Shown: positions 17,570-25,862, counted from the first letter of the stretch. The stretch is DNA of 35,597 nucleotides from Marisediminicola senii (GCF_011057645.1 NZ_JAALGE010000032.1:1-35597); one strand, 5' to 3'. The notes: generated from the letters alone by a model not told the origin. A program made the numbers and translations.

Positions 17570-18073
17570 ATGAGCATGCGCACGCTGGTTCTCAATGCGG
17601 GGTTCGAGCCCCTGGCCGTGGTGTCGTGGAAGCGAGCGCTCGTGCTCGTGATGAACGGCAAGGCCACGATCATCGCCGCTGACGCGGATCACCCCGTCTT
17701 CGGACTGCACGATGCGTGGGATCGGCCGTCGGTCATCCTGCTGCGGAGATACGTGCGCATTCCGTCGAACCGCCTCGTGCCGGTGAGTCGCCGCGGGGTG
17801 CTGCGCCGCGACGGCCAGCGCTGCGCGTACTGCGGTATCACGGCGACCACGATCGACCACGTGCTGCCGCGCTCGCGCGGGGGCGCCGACTCGTGGGAGA
17901 ACCTCGTCGCGTGCTGCCTCAAATGCAACAACATCAAGGGCGACCGCACGCCAGGCGAGATGGGCTGGACCCTCCGGGTGCGCCCCAAGCCACCGCACGG
18001 CACCACCTGGATGGTGCGCGGCGTCGGTCCGGCATCGCCGGAGTGGGAAGAGTTCCTGACGCCTGCCGCGTAG
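17570..18073 (+). CDS. HNH endonuclease family protein
   Basis: This is a 167-residue protein. Residues 1-70 form the N-terminal part common in actinobacterial HNH proteins of this size (TLVLNAGFEPLAVVSWKRA). Residues 75-125 are the HNH/beta-beta-alpha-metal domain: C85 and C88 (CAYC), D96-H97 (TTIDHVLPRSRGG), N111, C116 and C119 (CLKC), then NNIKGDR. Zinc ligands and the catalytic His are intact, so nuclease activity is plausible. Its substrate and role in the cell are unknown; these genes are common chromosomal housekeeping neighbours. An alternative ATG lies two codons downstream. Convergent with the alpha-glucosidase gene. Confidence 0.92.
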   Translation: MSMRTLVLNAGFEPLAVVSWKRALVLVMNGKATIIAADADHPVFGLHDAWDRPSVILLRRYVRIPSNRLVPVSRRGVLRRDGQRCAYCGITATTIDHVLPRSRGGADSWENLVACCLKCNNIKGDRTPGEMGWTLRVRPKPPHGTTWMVRGVGPASPEWEEFLTPAA

Positions 18074-18099
18074 CGGGCCGAGGCGGCGTTACAGCGAGA

Positions 18100-18129
18100 A
18101 GCGGCGGCCGCGTGATCGCGACCGCCGCT
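18100..18129. terminator. Bidirectional hairpin between convergent genes
   Basis: AGCGGCGGCCGCG (18100-18112) and CGCGACCGCCGCT (18117-18129) pair with one mismatch around a TGAT loop. It lies between the HNH stop (18073) and the GH13 stop (18145) and can end both transcripts. No T-tract. Confidence 0.6.
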
Positions 18130-18144
18130 CCTGGGTAACTCCGC

Positions 18145-19851
18145 CTATCGCTGCGGCGCGAACCAGACCGTTGTCTCGCCCGGCAGCGTCGCTCCCTCGA
18201 TGGGCTCGCTCGACAGGGCGATCTCGCGTGCCATACCACCGGCGGTCACCGCATCGAGGTCGACCGGTGCCTGGCCGAAGTTCGTCACGACCTCCCAGCC
18301 GTTGGGGCGGCGGTAGCGCAGCACGTCGGCCGAGTCGGTGTCGATCCACTCGAGCTGTTCCCCGGTCTGCAGGGCGTGCCGCAGGCCGAGGGCCCGCCGG
18401 TACAGCGAGAGCGTCGAGTCCTCGGTACCCTCCTGGGTGGATGCCGCGTAGTCGGCGAACCACGCGGGCTGGGGCAGGTGCGCGCCGTCGGCCCCGAACC
18501 CGAAGGTGGCGCCATCCGGGGTCCACGGCAGCGGAACGCGGCAGCCGTCGCGCCCGAAATCCGCCCCTGCGCTGCGGAAGAACGTCGGATCCTGCCGGTC
18601 GTCGGCGTGCAGGTCGGCGACCTCGTGTAGGCCGAGCTCCTCGCCCTGGTAGAGGTAGCTCGAGCCGGGGAGCCCGAGCATGAACAGGGTGGCTGCGCGT
18701 GCCCTGCGCTCGCCGGTCTCGCGATCGAGCTGGGGTTCGACCCCGCCGGTGAGAACCCACTCCAGCCCGTGCTTGACCGAAGGACGCCCTCCGGGAGCGC
18801 GACCGGGGTGCGGAAGACCGTACCGGGTGGCGTGGCGCACGACGTCGTGGTTCGAGAGCACCCAGGTGCTCGACGAGCCGGACTCCGCGGCCAGGGCGAG
18901 GTTGTCGGTGACGACGACGCGGAATTGCTCTGCCTCGAAGTCGGCCTCGAGAAGGTCGAAGTTGAACGCCTGGCCGAGGCCCTGCTGGCTCGCGTAGAGG
19001 GGCACCCTGGCCTTGTCGACCCACGCCTCCGCCACCGCGGTGCGGGGCGGGTCATAGGAGTCGAACACCTGGCGCCACTCGGCATAGACCTCGTGCACGT
19101 CGTCGCGGTCGAGCAGCGGGTGCAGGCCGTCCTGCGGCATGGCATCGAGCTGCGCCTGCGACGGCAGCGGCTCGCTGAGGTCTTTCGTGAGCATGTGGGC
19201 CACGTCGATGCGGAACCCGTCGACACCCCGGTCGGACCAGAACCGCAGCGTCCGCACGAAGTCTGCGCGCACCTCGGGGTGCGCCCAGTTCAGGTCGGGC
19301 TGCTCGATCGCGAAGCTGTGCAGGTACCACTGGCCGTCGGCGACCCGCTCCCAGGCCGGCCCGCCGAACGCCGACACCCAGTCGGTCGGCGGGGTTGCGC
19401 CATCCGGTCCGGTGCCCTCCCGGAAGATGTACCGGTCGCGCGCCGCCGATCCGCGGCCGGCGTCGATGGCCTCGCGGAACCACTCGTGCTGGTCGGAACT
19501 GTGGTTGGGGACGATGTCGACGACCACCTTGATACCGCGGGCGTGCAGGGCCGCCACGAGGTCGTCGAAGTCGGCGAGGGTGCCGAGCTTCGGGTCGACG
19601 TCGCGATAGTCGGCCACGTCGTACCCGCCGTCGGCCAGCTCCGACGGGTAGAACGGGCTCAGCCACACCGCGTCGATGCCCAGTGCGCCCAGGTAGTCGG
19701 CGCGGGAGGTGATGCCCGCGATGTCGCCAAGGCCGTCGGCATTCGCGTCGGCGAAGCTGCGCGGATAGATCTGGTACACGGCGGCCTGCCGCCACCACGG
19801 CGCGTTCTCGCCGGCGAGTCCGAGTGCTGGCGCGAGGTCGGTGATTGTCAT
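18145..19851 (-). CDS. GH13 alpha-glucosidase
   Basis: This is a 568-residue cytoplasmic glycoside hydrolase of family 13 (oligo-1,6-glucosidase/alpha-glucosidase type). It has no signal peptide. The conserved regions are DIVPNHSSD (112-120), DGFRIDVAH (211-219) with nucleophile D216, acid/base E275 (AVAEAW) and NHD (334-336) with D336. The start WWRQAAVYQIYPRSFAD is typical. It should release glucose from alpha-glucosides brought in by the ABC permeases encoded 25 bp upstream. The exact linkage (maltose, isomaltose, trehalose or sucrose-like) cannot be read from the sequence. The ATG at 19851 follows GAGAGGAAA. Confidence 0.95.
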   Translation of the reverse strand: MTITDLAPALGLAGENAPWWRQAAVYQIYPRSFADANADGLGDIAGITSRADYLGALGIDAVWLSPFYPSELADGGYDVADYRDVDPKLGTLADFDDLVAALHARGIKVVVDIVPNHSSDQHEWFREAIDAGRGSAARDRYIFREGTGPDGATPPTDWVSAFGGPAWERVADGQWYLHSFAIEQPDLNWAHPEVRADFVRTLRFWSDRGVDGFRIDVAHMLTKDLSEPLPSQAQLDAMPQDGLHPLLDRDDVHEVYAEWRQVFDSYDPPRTAVAEAWVDKARVPLYASQQGLGQAFNFDLLEADFEAEQFRVVVTDNLALAAESGSSSTWVLSNHDVVRHATRYGLPHPGRAPGGRPSVKHGLEWVLTGGVEPQLDRETGERRARAATLFMLGLPGSSYLYQGEELGLHEVADLHADDRQDPTFFRSAGADFGRDGCRVPLPWTPDGATFGFGADGAHLPQPAWFADYAASTQEGTEDSTLSLYRRALGLRHALQTGEQLEWIDTDSADVLRYRRPNGWEVVTNFGQAPVDLDAVTAGGMAREIALSSEPIEGATLPGETTVWFAPQR

Positions 19852-19876
19852 GGGGTGTTTCCTCTCGGTTGGATGA

Positions 19877-20809
19877 TCAGCCCTTGACGGCGCCCTGCGT
19901 GACGCCCTCCATGACCCATCGCTGGGTGAAGAGGAAGACGATGATCGCGGGGGCCATGGCCATCAGGTACGACGCGAACGACACGTTGTAGTTGTTGCTG
20001 AACTGGGTCTGGAAGATGCTCTGCACGACGGGCAGGGTCTGCAGCGACGGGTCCGACGTGATGAGCGACGGCATCATGAAGTCGTTCCACGATGCGAGGA
20101 ACGCGAAGATCCCCACTGTCGCGCTCATCGGTGCGAGCAGCGGAAAGATCAGCTGCCAGAACGTCTGCCACGTCGTCGCCCCATCGATCCTCGCACTCTC
20201 TTCGAGCTCTGCCGGAATCGACCGCAGGAACGCGGTGAAGAGCAGGATGCTGAAGCTCAGCTGGAACATGATGTGCAGGATGGTCACGCCGACCGGATTG
20301 TCGAGGCCCGCAAACCCGGTGAGCTGGATCTGCGGCAGCGCCACGACCGGGAACGGGATGAACATGGCGGCGAGCAGGTAGAAGAACGACCAGCGGAACA
20401 GCCGGCGGTTCCAGTTGCGGGTGATCGCGAACGACGCGAACGCACCCAGGATGACGGTTCCGGCGACGGTTCCTGCGGTGATCAGCACCGAGAGGATGAA
20501 CGCCCTCGGATAGTCGGTGAGGTTCCACGCCGTGACGAAGCCGTCGACGCTGAACGGTGCCGGCAACGAGAACGCGTTGCCGTCGACGGCCTGCGCCTGC
20601 GTCTTGAAGGCCATCGAGACGGTGACGTAGAGCGGGATCAGCACGGTGATGGAGCACAGCACCAGCAGGAGGGTGAGCCTGGTGCTGGGCCGCTGGCCGC
20701 CGCCGCCGCTCGAACGGGTGCGGCGGGCGGGGCCCCTGCGGGGCTTGCCGTCGGTGAGGGTGGCGGCGGCGTCGACGTTCTCGACGGCGAGGGCGGGTTG
20801 GGTAGACAT
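19877..20809 (-). CDS. Sugar ABC permease, MalG type (CUT1)
   Basis: This is a 310-residue inner-membrane subunit with six predicted helices. The EAA loop is present (EESARIDGATTWQTFWQLIFPLL, about residues 207-229), and the C-terminus QRWVMEGVTQGAVKG is the usual MalG ending. A flexible basic and Gly-rich N-terminus (1-45) precedes the first helix. The ATG at 20809 shares one base with the TGA of the MalF gene (TGATG), so the two are coupled. The longer open frame upstream only reads the MalF gene out of frame. Confidence 0.95.
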   Translation of the reverse strand: MSTQPALAVENVDAAATLTDGKPRRGPARRTRSSGGGGQRPSTRLTLLLVLCSITVLIPLYVTVSMAFKTQAQAVDGNAFSLPAPFSVDGFVTAWNLTDYPRAFILSVLITAGTVAGTVILGAFASFAITRNWNRRLFRWSFFYLLAAMFIPFPVVALPQIQLTGFAGLDNPVGVTILHIMFQLSFSILLFTAFLRSIPAELEESARIDGATTWQTFWQLIFPLLAPMSATVGIFAFLASWNDFMMPSLITSDPSLQTLPVVQSIFQTQFSNNYNVSFASYLMAMAPAIIVFLFTQRWVMEGVTQGAVKG

Positions 20810-21735
20810 CAGACGGAGTTCCTTCCACGGGAGATCCGGAGCTGGATCACGGAGATGACGACGACGATGATGAAGAACATGGCTGCGTTCGCCATCTGGT
20901 AGGCATAGTCGCCACCGGTGAAGCCCGTGATGATCGTCATCGGGATGCTGCGGGTGGCCGTGCCCGGCCCGCCGTTGGTCAGACCGATGATGATGTCGTA
21001 GGCGTTGAGGAAGTTCTTGAGCCCGAGGATGACGTTGATCACGACGTAGCCGGAGACGAGCGGTAGCGTGATGCGCCACAGCTGCTGCCGCTTGCTTGCG
21101 CCGTCGAGGTCGGCCGCTTCGTAGACGTCTCCCGGGATCGATAGCAGCCCCGCGATGTAGATGAGCAGGGTGCCGGGGATCGACTGCCACGCCGTGACGA
21201 TGACGATGCCGATCCAGGCGAGGTCGGGGTTGGCGAGGATGCTCTCGCTCAGCCAGTCGATGCCGAGGGCCTGGCCGAGCGCTGGCACCGAGTTCGAGAA
21301 CAGGAAGCTGAAGACGTAGGCGATGATGATGCCGGACACCACCATGGGGATCACGAACACCGTGCGCAGCGCCGTCTTCGCCCTGATCCTGGCGGTGAGT
21401 CCGACCGCGAGCAGGAACGCCAGCACGTTCACGACGATCACGGTGGTGACCGCGAAGCTGAACGTGAAGAGGTAGCTCTGCAGGATGGCAGGGTCGGAGA
21501 ACAGGGCCGCGTAGTTGACCAGCCCGATGAAGTCCCAGTCGCCGAACCCGATCGAGTTGGTGAAGCTGAAGAAGATGCCGATGATCGCCGGAACGGTGAT
21601 CGCGAGGGTGAAGATGACCAGGCTCGGCAGCAGGAAGGCGTAGTAGATCGGCTCTACCCTGCGCTTGCCCGACGGCGACGGCGGTGGCACCGTGTCGCGG
21701 GTGGGGGGCGGCGGCGCCGCTATCACTGTGGTCAT
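20809..21735 (-). CDS. Sugar ABC permease, MalF type (CUT1)
   Basis: This is a 308-residue membrane permease with six helices after a Pro-rich cytoplasmic N-terminus. The EAA loop is YEAADLDGASKRQQLWRITL. The NGGPGTAT segment in the last third is typical of this family. It pairs with the MalG-type subunit to form the channel. The ATG at 21735 follows AAGGAG. The gene lies 81 bp after the binding-protein gene. No ATPase gene occurs in the operon; many actinobacterial CUT1 systems use one shared MsiK ATPase. Confidence 0.95.
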   Translation of the reverse strand: MTTVIAAPPPPTRDTVPPPSPSGKRRVEPIYYAFLLPSLVIFTLAITVPAIIGIFFSFTNSIGFGDWDFIGLVNYAALFSDPAILQSYLFTFSFAVTTVIVVNVLAFLLAVGLTARIRAKTALRTVFVIPMVVSGIIIAYVFSFLFSNSVPALGQALGIDWLSESILANPDLAWIGIVIVTAWQSIPGTLLIYIAGLLSIPGDVYEAADLDGASKRQQLWRITLPLVSGYVVINVILGLKNFLNAYDIIIGLTNGGPGTATRSIPMTIITGFTGGDYAYQMANAAMFFIIVVVISVIQLRISRGRNSV

Positions 21736-21816
21736 GATCGGCTCCTTTGCCGGGGTGAGGGTGGGAAGACTGGCGCTGTCGGTGGCGTGCCGGCTCGCTG
21801 GGATGCGCTGCGCGGG

Positions 21817-23085
21817 TTACTGGCGCAGTGCAAGGCGGGCCCAGTCGGCGTCGAGGGTGCGCAGCACACCGGCGGGGTCATCGCCCAGAGCGATGGACTG
21901 CGTGTAGTTCTCGGTGGGGATGGTCAGGGGGATGGCCTTCGATGCCCCCTGGTAGAACGCGGCCTCGTCGTAGTAATCCTTCATTCCGAGGATGCGGGGG
22001 TCGGTGACCGGGGCGGCGTCGACGGTCGTGCCGTATCCGAGCTGGGCCGCGTTGTATTCATCCATCACGTCCTGCTCGAACAGGTAGCTGAGGAACGCGC
22101 GTGCGCCCTCCTGGTTGTCGGATGCCTCGGGGATCCACGCGGCGAGGTCGATGTTGACGCGCACCTCGAGGTCGTCGGCGTCGTCGGTCATCGGCAGCGG
22201 GAAGGTGCCGAGCGCGAGGTCGGGCGAGGTCTTGGCTATCTCGCCGAGCGCCCACGGCCCCTGCATGTACATGGCGGCCTCGCCCTCGGCGAAGGCGAGG
22301 TTACCGTCGCCGTAGGTGCGGCTGGCCGCGTCGGGGTTGGCGTAGTCGGTGATGAGCTGCTGCATGCGGTCGACCGGCTGCGCGAAGGTCTTCTCGAACG
22401 ACACGGGGGACTGCGGTCCCACCTCGGTACCGAGCTCGTTCATCTCGTCGTAGAAGCCCGCGACGTCGACCTCACCGCCGACGGTGTAGTCGAACCAGCC
22501 CTGTGCGACGGTCCACGGGTCACGGAAGGTGCCGTAGAACGGGGTGATGCCGGCCGCGGTGAGTTGGTCGCACACCGCGATCAGCTCGTCCCAGGTCTCG
22601 GGAACTTCGAGCCCCTGCTCGTCGAAGATCTCCTGGTTGTAGATGACGGATGCCGCCATCACCGAGTACGGCAGAACGCTGGTGCGCCCCGGGTACGTGG
22701 CGTATTGGTCGACGAGATCCTGCACCTCGGGCAGGATGCGCTCCGACTCCGGCATGTCGGAGAGGTCGCTGAGGGCGCCGCGCTCCATGAAGCGCGCCAT
22801 CTCCATGTTGTAGTTCAGCAGGCCGAGGTCGGGCGGGTTGCCGCGCAGAAAGCCGGCCTGGAGGTTCGACGAGGTGTCGAGTACGACGTTCACGTCGCTC
22901 TGCGACGCGTTGTACTGCTGGATCAGCTCGCGAAAATAGGGGATGGCCTCGGGCTTGCTGAGGTGGAACTGCACCGTGTCGGCGCTGGAGGCGCTCGCGC
23001 ACCCGGCGAGGGTGGAGCCCGCGATCGTGAGGGCGACCGCCGCGGCGATGGTGCGCGCGATGCGGCGGGGGGAGGGTCTAGGCAC
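21817..23085 (-). CDS. Sugar-binding lipoprotein of the ABC transporter
   Basis: This is a 422-residue extracellular solute-binding protein of family 1. The signal peptide RRIARTIAAAVALTIAGSTLAGC ends in a lipobox (LAGC, Cys29), so the mature protein is lipid-anchored. Family segments include GNPPDLGLLNYNM, the GEAAMYMQGPWALGEI motif and a C-terminal AAFYQGASKAIPL region. The start is GTG at 23085, preceded by GAAAGGA; a frame open from 23148 has no ribosome site and would put extra polar residues before the signal peptide. It is the first gene of the binding protein-MalF-MalG-GH13 operon and is divergent from the ROK regulator. Confidence 0.94.
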   Translation of the reverse strand: MPRPSPRRIARTIAAAVALTIAGSTLAGCASASSADTVQFHLSKPEAIPYFRELIQQYNASQSDVNVVLDTSSNLQAGFLRGNPPDLGLLNYNMEMARFMERGALSDLSDMPESERILPEVQDLVDQYATYPGRTSVLPYSVMAASVIYNQEIFDEQGLEVPETWDELIAVCDQLTAAGITPFYGTFRDPWTVAQGWFDYTVGGEVDVAGFYDEMNELGTEVGPQSPVSFEKTFAQPVDRMQQLITDYANPDAASRTYGDGNLAFAEGEAAMYMQGPWALGEIAKTSPDLALGTFPLPMTDDADDLEVRVNIDLAAWIPEASDNQEGARAFLSYLFEQDVMDEYNAAQLGYGTTVDAAPVTDPRILGMKDYYDEAAFYQGASKAIPLTIPTENYTQSIALGDDPAGVLRTLDADWARLALRQ

Positions 23086-23100
23086 GTCATTGTCCTTTCG

Positions 23101-23116
23101 ATACCGTCGTTGGTAT
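23101..23116. promoter_or_regulatory. Inverted repeat in the ABC operon leader
   Basis: ATACC and GGTAT flank GTCGTT, 16 bp upstream of the binding-protein GTG start. It could be a secondary regulator site or part of the promoter. Confidence 0.35.
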
Positions 23117-23134
23117 TCGACCTTGGTGCGGCAA

Positions 23135-23144
23135 GTAAATTTAC
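23135..23144. promoter_or_regulatory. AT-rich palindrome, candidate ROK operator
   Basis: GTAAATTTAC is a perfect 10-bp palindrome in the 86-bp space between the divergent binding-protein and ROK genes. ROK regulators such as NagC and Mlc bind AT-rich palindromes. It is the only AT-rich patch nearby. It could control both directions. Confidence 0.5.
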
Positions 23145-23171
23145 CCACCGAATCAACTGTTCTCGACCATA

Positions 23172-24443
23172 ATGCAACAGGACAACGAAAGGGTCAAGGG
23201 TTTGTCGACAGCGCAGGGCAGACTGACGCCGCCAGTGCGGGCGAGCCTGGATGCCGTGCTGTCGTTCGCCTGGGACACCGGCGTCTTCGTCAGTGCAGAC
23301 GCGATGGGCGCCACGGGGCTCACTCGGTCGACGACGATCGAGTCGCTGGACGAGCTGATCGACCTCGGCCTGCTGCGTGAGCTGCCGAACTCGCGCGATG
23401 GCGGCGAGTACAGCAAGGGCCGGCCCGCCCGAAGGTTCGAGCTGCGCGCGGACGCCGCCGTGGTGGTGGGCATCGATGCCGGCCGGTCGCACCTCACGAC
23501 CACCGTCGCCGACCTGCGCGGTCGGGTGCTGGTGTCGGAGCGCCGGGAGCGCGACCTGAGGCACGAGACCGCGGATGGCAGGAGGGCTGCGGTGCACGAC
23601 GCCATCGACGGTGCCCTCGAGACGCTCGGCCGGTCACGGTGCAGTGTTCTCGCGGTGTGCGTCGGAGTTCCGGCACCGGTCGACTCCCGCGGGGTGTCGC
23701 CGCAGCACCGGGACGGCTTCTGGCGCCTGATGAACCCCGACCTCGCGGCGGCGCTCGCCGAATGGGCGCCGATCGTGCGCATCGAGAACGACGCGTCGCT
23801 CGCGGCCGTTGCCGAGGGTGCCATCGGCGGCGCCGTGGGGAGCAGGGACTACGTGGTGCTGCTCGCCGGCGACCGCCTCGGTGCGGGCGTCGTGGTCGAC
23901 GGCCATCTGCTGCGCGGTGCGCACGGGGGTGCGGGCGAGATGCTCGCGTTCGACAGGGTCGAGGGTGTCGGCACGGCCGAGGGGCTGGGGCTGCGGTTGA
24001 CGGAATGGGTGCGCGAGGCGGCGGCTGCGGGTGAGGTGCCGCCGCGGCATCCACTTGCCGGTGTTGCCGTCGACGAGCTGACGGGGCGGGCCGTGCTCGG
24101 GCTGGCGCGGTCGGGCGACGAGTGGTCGCGGGCATTCGTGCGCCGGGCGGGCGCCGTGCTCGCGCGGGTCGCGGGGATCTTCGGCAGCCTGTACGACCCG
24201 GAGCGCGTGATCATCTCGGGAGCGGTCGCGGAGGGACTCGGCGAGGCGATCGAGGAGGCCCGCCGGCTGCTGCCCGAGGAGCTCGACCTGCCAGCGCCCG
24301 AGCTGCTGCTGTCGACGCTCGGCGCGGATTCCGTGGTGACCGGCGCCGTCGCGGCTGCGGTCAAGGCCGCGCGCGAGGGAGCGCTGACGATCGGCGGGTC
24401 GTCGTCGCGCACGGTGGACGAGATCCTCGAGCCCGCGTCGTAG
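23172..24443 (+). CDS. ROK family transcriptional regulator
   Basis: This protein of up to 423 residues has an N-terminal winged helix (about 18-85, with SADAMGATGLTRSTTIESLDELIDLGLL) and a sugar-kinase-like ROK domain (95-400). The latter includes VVGIDAGRSHLTTTVAD, CVGVPAPVD, RIENDASLAAVAEG and GAGVVVDGHLLRGAHGGAGEM. The Cys-rich zinc motif of kinase-type ROK proteins is absent, as in several regulators. It probably represses the divergent alpha-glucoside operon and is released by a sugar. The start is uncertain: CATAAT at 23168-23173 looks like a -10 and overlaps the ATG at 23172. The TTG at 23202, with GAAAGG upstream, may be the real start. Confidence 0.9.
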   Translation: MQQDNERVKGLSTAQGRLTPPVRASLDAVLSFAWDTGVFVSADAMGATGLTRSTTIESLDELIDLGLLRELPNSRDGGEYSKGRPARRFELRADAAVVVGIDAGRSHLTTTVADLRGRVLVSERRERDLRHETADGRRAAVHDAIDGALETLGRSRCSVLAVCVGVPAPVDSRGVSPQHRDGFWRLMNPDLAAALAEWAPIVRIENDASLAAVAEGAIGGAVGSRDYVVLLAGDRLGAGVVVDGHLLRGAHGGAGEMLAFDRVEGVGTAEGLGLRLTEWVREAAAAGEVPPRHPLAGVAVDELTGRAVLGLARSGDEWSRAFVRRAGAVLARVAGIFGSLYDPERVIISGAVAEGLGEAIEEARRLLPEELDLPAPELLLSTLGADSVVTGAVAAAVKAAREGALTIGGSSSRTVDEILEPAS

Positions 24444-24489
24444 GTGGGAGTGGCGGTCGGGGCGCGGCGTGCGTCGTTCCGCGCGGCGG

Positions 24490-24957
24490 CTAGTCGTCGG
24501 GGATGAGGCGCTTGCCGAAGCTGACCGCGGCGTCCTGCCGGTACCCGAGCGCTTCGTAGAAGCCGAAGGCGTCGGTGTTGTCGGCACGGATCTGCATGTT
24601 CAGCTTCGGGCAGCCCGCGGCCTGCAGCATCCGTTCAATCTCGGCCATGATGGCGCGCCCGTAGCCGCGCCCCTGCGCGGTCGGGTCGACGGCGAGGTAG
24701 TTGACCCAGCCGCGGTGTCCGTCGTAACCGGCCATCGCGGTGGCGACGATCGTGTCGTGGTCGACACCGTATTCGGTGCCGGTCTCGGTACCGGTCGCGG
24801 TGTTGGGCTCGACGCCGACTATGAACAGCTCGCGCTGCACGGCGAGCTTGCGTTCGATGTCCCGGCGCGGGTCGTTCCACGGGCGGGTGAGGCCGCAGTC
24901 GGTCCAGAGTTGGATGACGCGGTCGGTGTCGGCTTCGTCGAACGGGCGCAGCAGCAT
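24490..24957 (-). CDS. ypeA: GNAT acetyltransferase YpeA
   Basis: This is a 155-residue N-acetyltransferase with clear resemblance to E. coli YpeA: VIQLWTDCGLTRPWNDPRRDIERKL, MAGYDGHRGWVNYLAVDP, the acetyl-CoA loop QGRGYG and the end LGYRQDAAVSFGKRLIPDD. A short variable insert (about residues 49-62, Thr/Gly/Glu-rich) is not in YpeA. The ATG at 24957 is chosen because homology begins there and AGGA precedes it. The frame is open to 25065, but that would overlap tRNA-Arg. The cellular substrate is unknown. Convergent with the ROK gene (46 bp gap). Confidence 0.92.
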   Translation of the reverse strand: MLLRPFDEADTDRVIQLWTDCGLTRPWNDPRRDIERKLAVQRELFIVGVEPNTATGTETGTEYGVDHDTIVATAMAGYDGHRGWVNYLAVDPTAQGRGYGRAIMAEIERMLQAAGCPKLNMQIRADNTDAFGFYEALGYRQDAAVSFGKRLIPDD

Positions 24958-25050
24958 CCGGTCATCCTGCCACGCGCCGCGCGTGGCCCCGCCGCCGAAT
25001 GCCGACGCGGGCGGGGCAATCGGCCGTGGACGGGTAAACTCGACGGGCCA

Positions 25051-25122
25051 GCCTCTGTAGCTCAATGGAAGAGCAGTTCCGTCCTAAGGAAACGGTTGGG
25101 GGTTCGAGTCCCTCCAGGGGCA
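25051..25122 (+). tRNA. tRNA-Arg (anticodon CCT)
   Basis: Acceptor GCCTCTG (25051-25057) pairs with CAGGGGC (25115-25121), with one G-U pair; discriminator A is at 25122. The D-arm is GCTC/GAGC, the anticodon loop GTCCTAA gives CCT, and the T-loop is TTCGAGT. The first anticodon-stem pair is a G-A mismatch. CCA is not encoded. The 3' end is duplicated 206 bp downstream, and a perfect hairpin begins on its last two bases. Confidence 0.93.
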
Positions 25123-25191
25123 CGAATCAAAAAGACCGCGTACGAGCTACCCGCATCAATGGGTGACAGTGCGCGGTCTTTTTGATTCGTG
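25121..25191. terminator. Perfect 20-bp inverted repeat after tRNA-Arg
   Basis: Arms 25121-25140 and 25172-25191 are exact reverse complements, with a 31-bp loop. The left arm contains AAAAAGACCGCG and the right CGCGGTCTTTTT, the layout of a bidirectional intrinsic terminator. It should end the tRNA-Arg transcript. The arms start on the last two bases of the tRNA. The length and perfection of the stem, and its position between two copies of the tRNA end, also allow it to be a trace of a mobile element. Confidence 0.8.
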
Positions 25192-25300
25192 ACTGTGGGT
25201 GGCCCCTCGATCCCCGGGGGTCCCCGCCGGAGCAGTCCGCCGCATTCGCTCATGCGTTTCGAGCTCTTACACCGGTGACCGCGAATGTGGAGGCGGCTCC

Positions 25301-25329
25301 GGTGGGGCGTCGAGTCCCTCCAGGGGCAC
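25301..25329 (+). repeat. Partial duplicate of the tRNA-Arg 3' end (att-like scar)
   Basis: Positions 25310-25329 repeat exactly the 20 bp at 25104-25123 (T-loop, T-stem and acceptor end plus one base). With three mismatches the match extends back to 25301 (29 bp). The offset is 206 bp. Such direct repeats of a tRNA 3' end are the normal product of tyrosine-integrase insertion. No integrase lies between them, so this is a deletion scar or an old attachment site. The rest of the 213-bp gap (25123-25335) shows only the inverted repeat. Confidence 0.85.
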
Positions 25330-25335
25330 CCGCAC

Positions 25336-25806
25336 TCACGCAGCCGCGACGCTGAACTCGCTGCTCGAGGCGGCTGCAGCGGCGGCACGCGCTTCGACCC
25401 GGCTCTTCAGCGCCCGGTTGAACGCGGCGTAGCCGCCCTCGTTGTGGCTTCTCGCGAACAGGCCCTCGAACGGCGTGACGGAGACGCCCGAGAAGGTCTC
25501 GGTGTTCTCGACGCGGGTGGTGCCGTCGGCCCTGCGGACGAGGGTGAAGTTGTGCTGCCCGATGAAGAGGCGCTCGGAGATGAACTTGGCCGACCACTGG
25601 AGCTGCTCGTTCGGCGTGGCCGCGGTGACCGTGGAGGTGAAGGCCATCCCCGGCATGCGCATCGTGAGCTTGGTGCCCAGCTCGGGCGCCCCGTCGATGC
25701 GGGAGAAGTTGCTCCACTCGCCGTAGGCGGTGAAGTCGGAGAGGACCTCCCAGACCTGCTCGGGGGTGGCGTCGATGCCGATCGTGGTGGCGAGGACGAT
25801 GCTCAT
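25336..25806 (-). CDS. SRPBCC family protein
   Basis: This is a 156-residue single-domain START/polyketide-cyclase-like protein that should bind a small hydrophobic ligand in a helix-grip fold. Visible are the opening strand IVLATTIGIDATPEQVWEVL and SDFTAYGEWSNF, a middle strand with QWSAKFISERLFIGQHNF, and the final helix GYAAFNRALKSRVEA. The tail is Ala-rich. The start is the ATG at 25806, where the domain begins; the frame upstream runs through the operator region. It is divergent from the TetR gene and probably its target. Confidence 0.9.
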   Translation of the reverse strand: MSIVLATTIGIDATPEQVWEVLSDFTAYGEWSNFSRIDGAPELGTKLTMRMPGMAFTSTVTAATPNEQLQWSAKFISERLFIGQHNFTLVRRADGTTRVENTETFSGVSVTPFEGLFARSHNEGGYAAFNRALKSRVEARAAAAAASSSEFSVAAA

Positions 25807-25841
25807 GATGTGTTCCGTTCGTTGGGGTGGAAGAAGTCGTG

Positions 25842-25860
25842 TGGCTACTATGTATCGCCA
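25842..25860. promoter_or_regulatory. Third, weaker operator-like site near the SRPBCC -10
   Basis: TGGC and GCCA arms 11 bp apart (25842-25860) echo the TGGCTA/TAGCCA sites beside it. It covers CATAGT (25847-25852, minus strand), a possible -10 lying 17 bp from the TTGACA (25870-25875, minus strand) of the left operator. Confidence 0.35.
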
Positions 25861-25862
25861 AG

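Noticed and set aside
25301-25329. A second tRNA gene
   Set aside because: Only the T-arm and acceptor 3' strand are present. There is no D-arm, anticodon arm or 5' acceptor strand.
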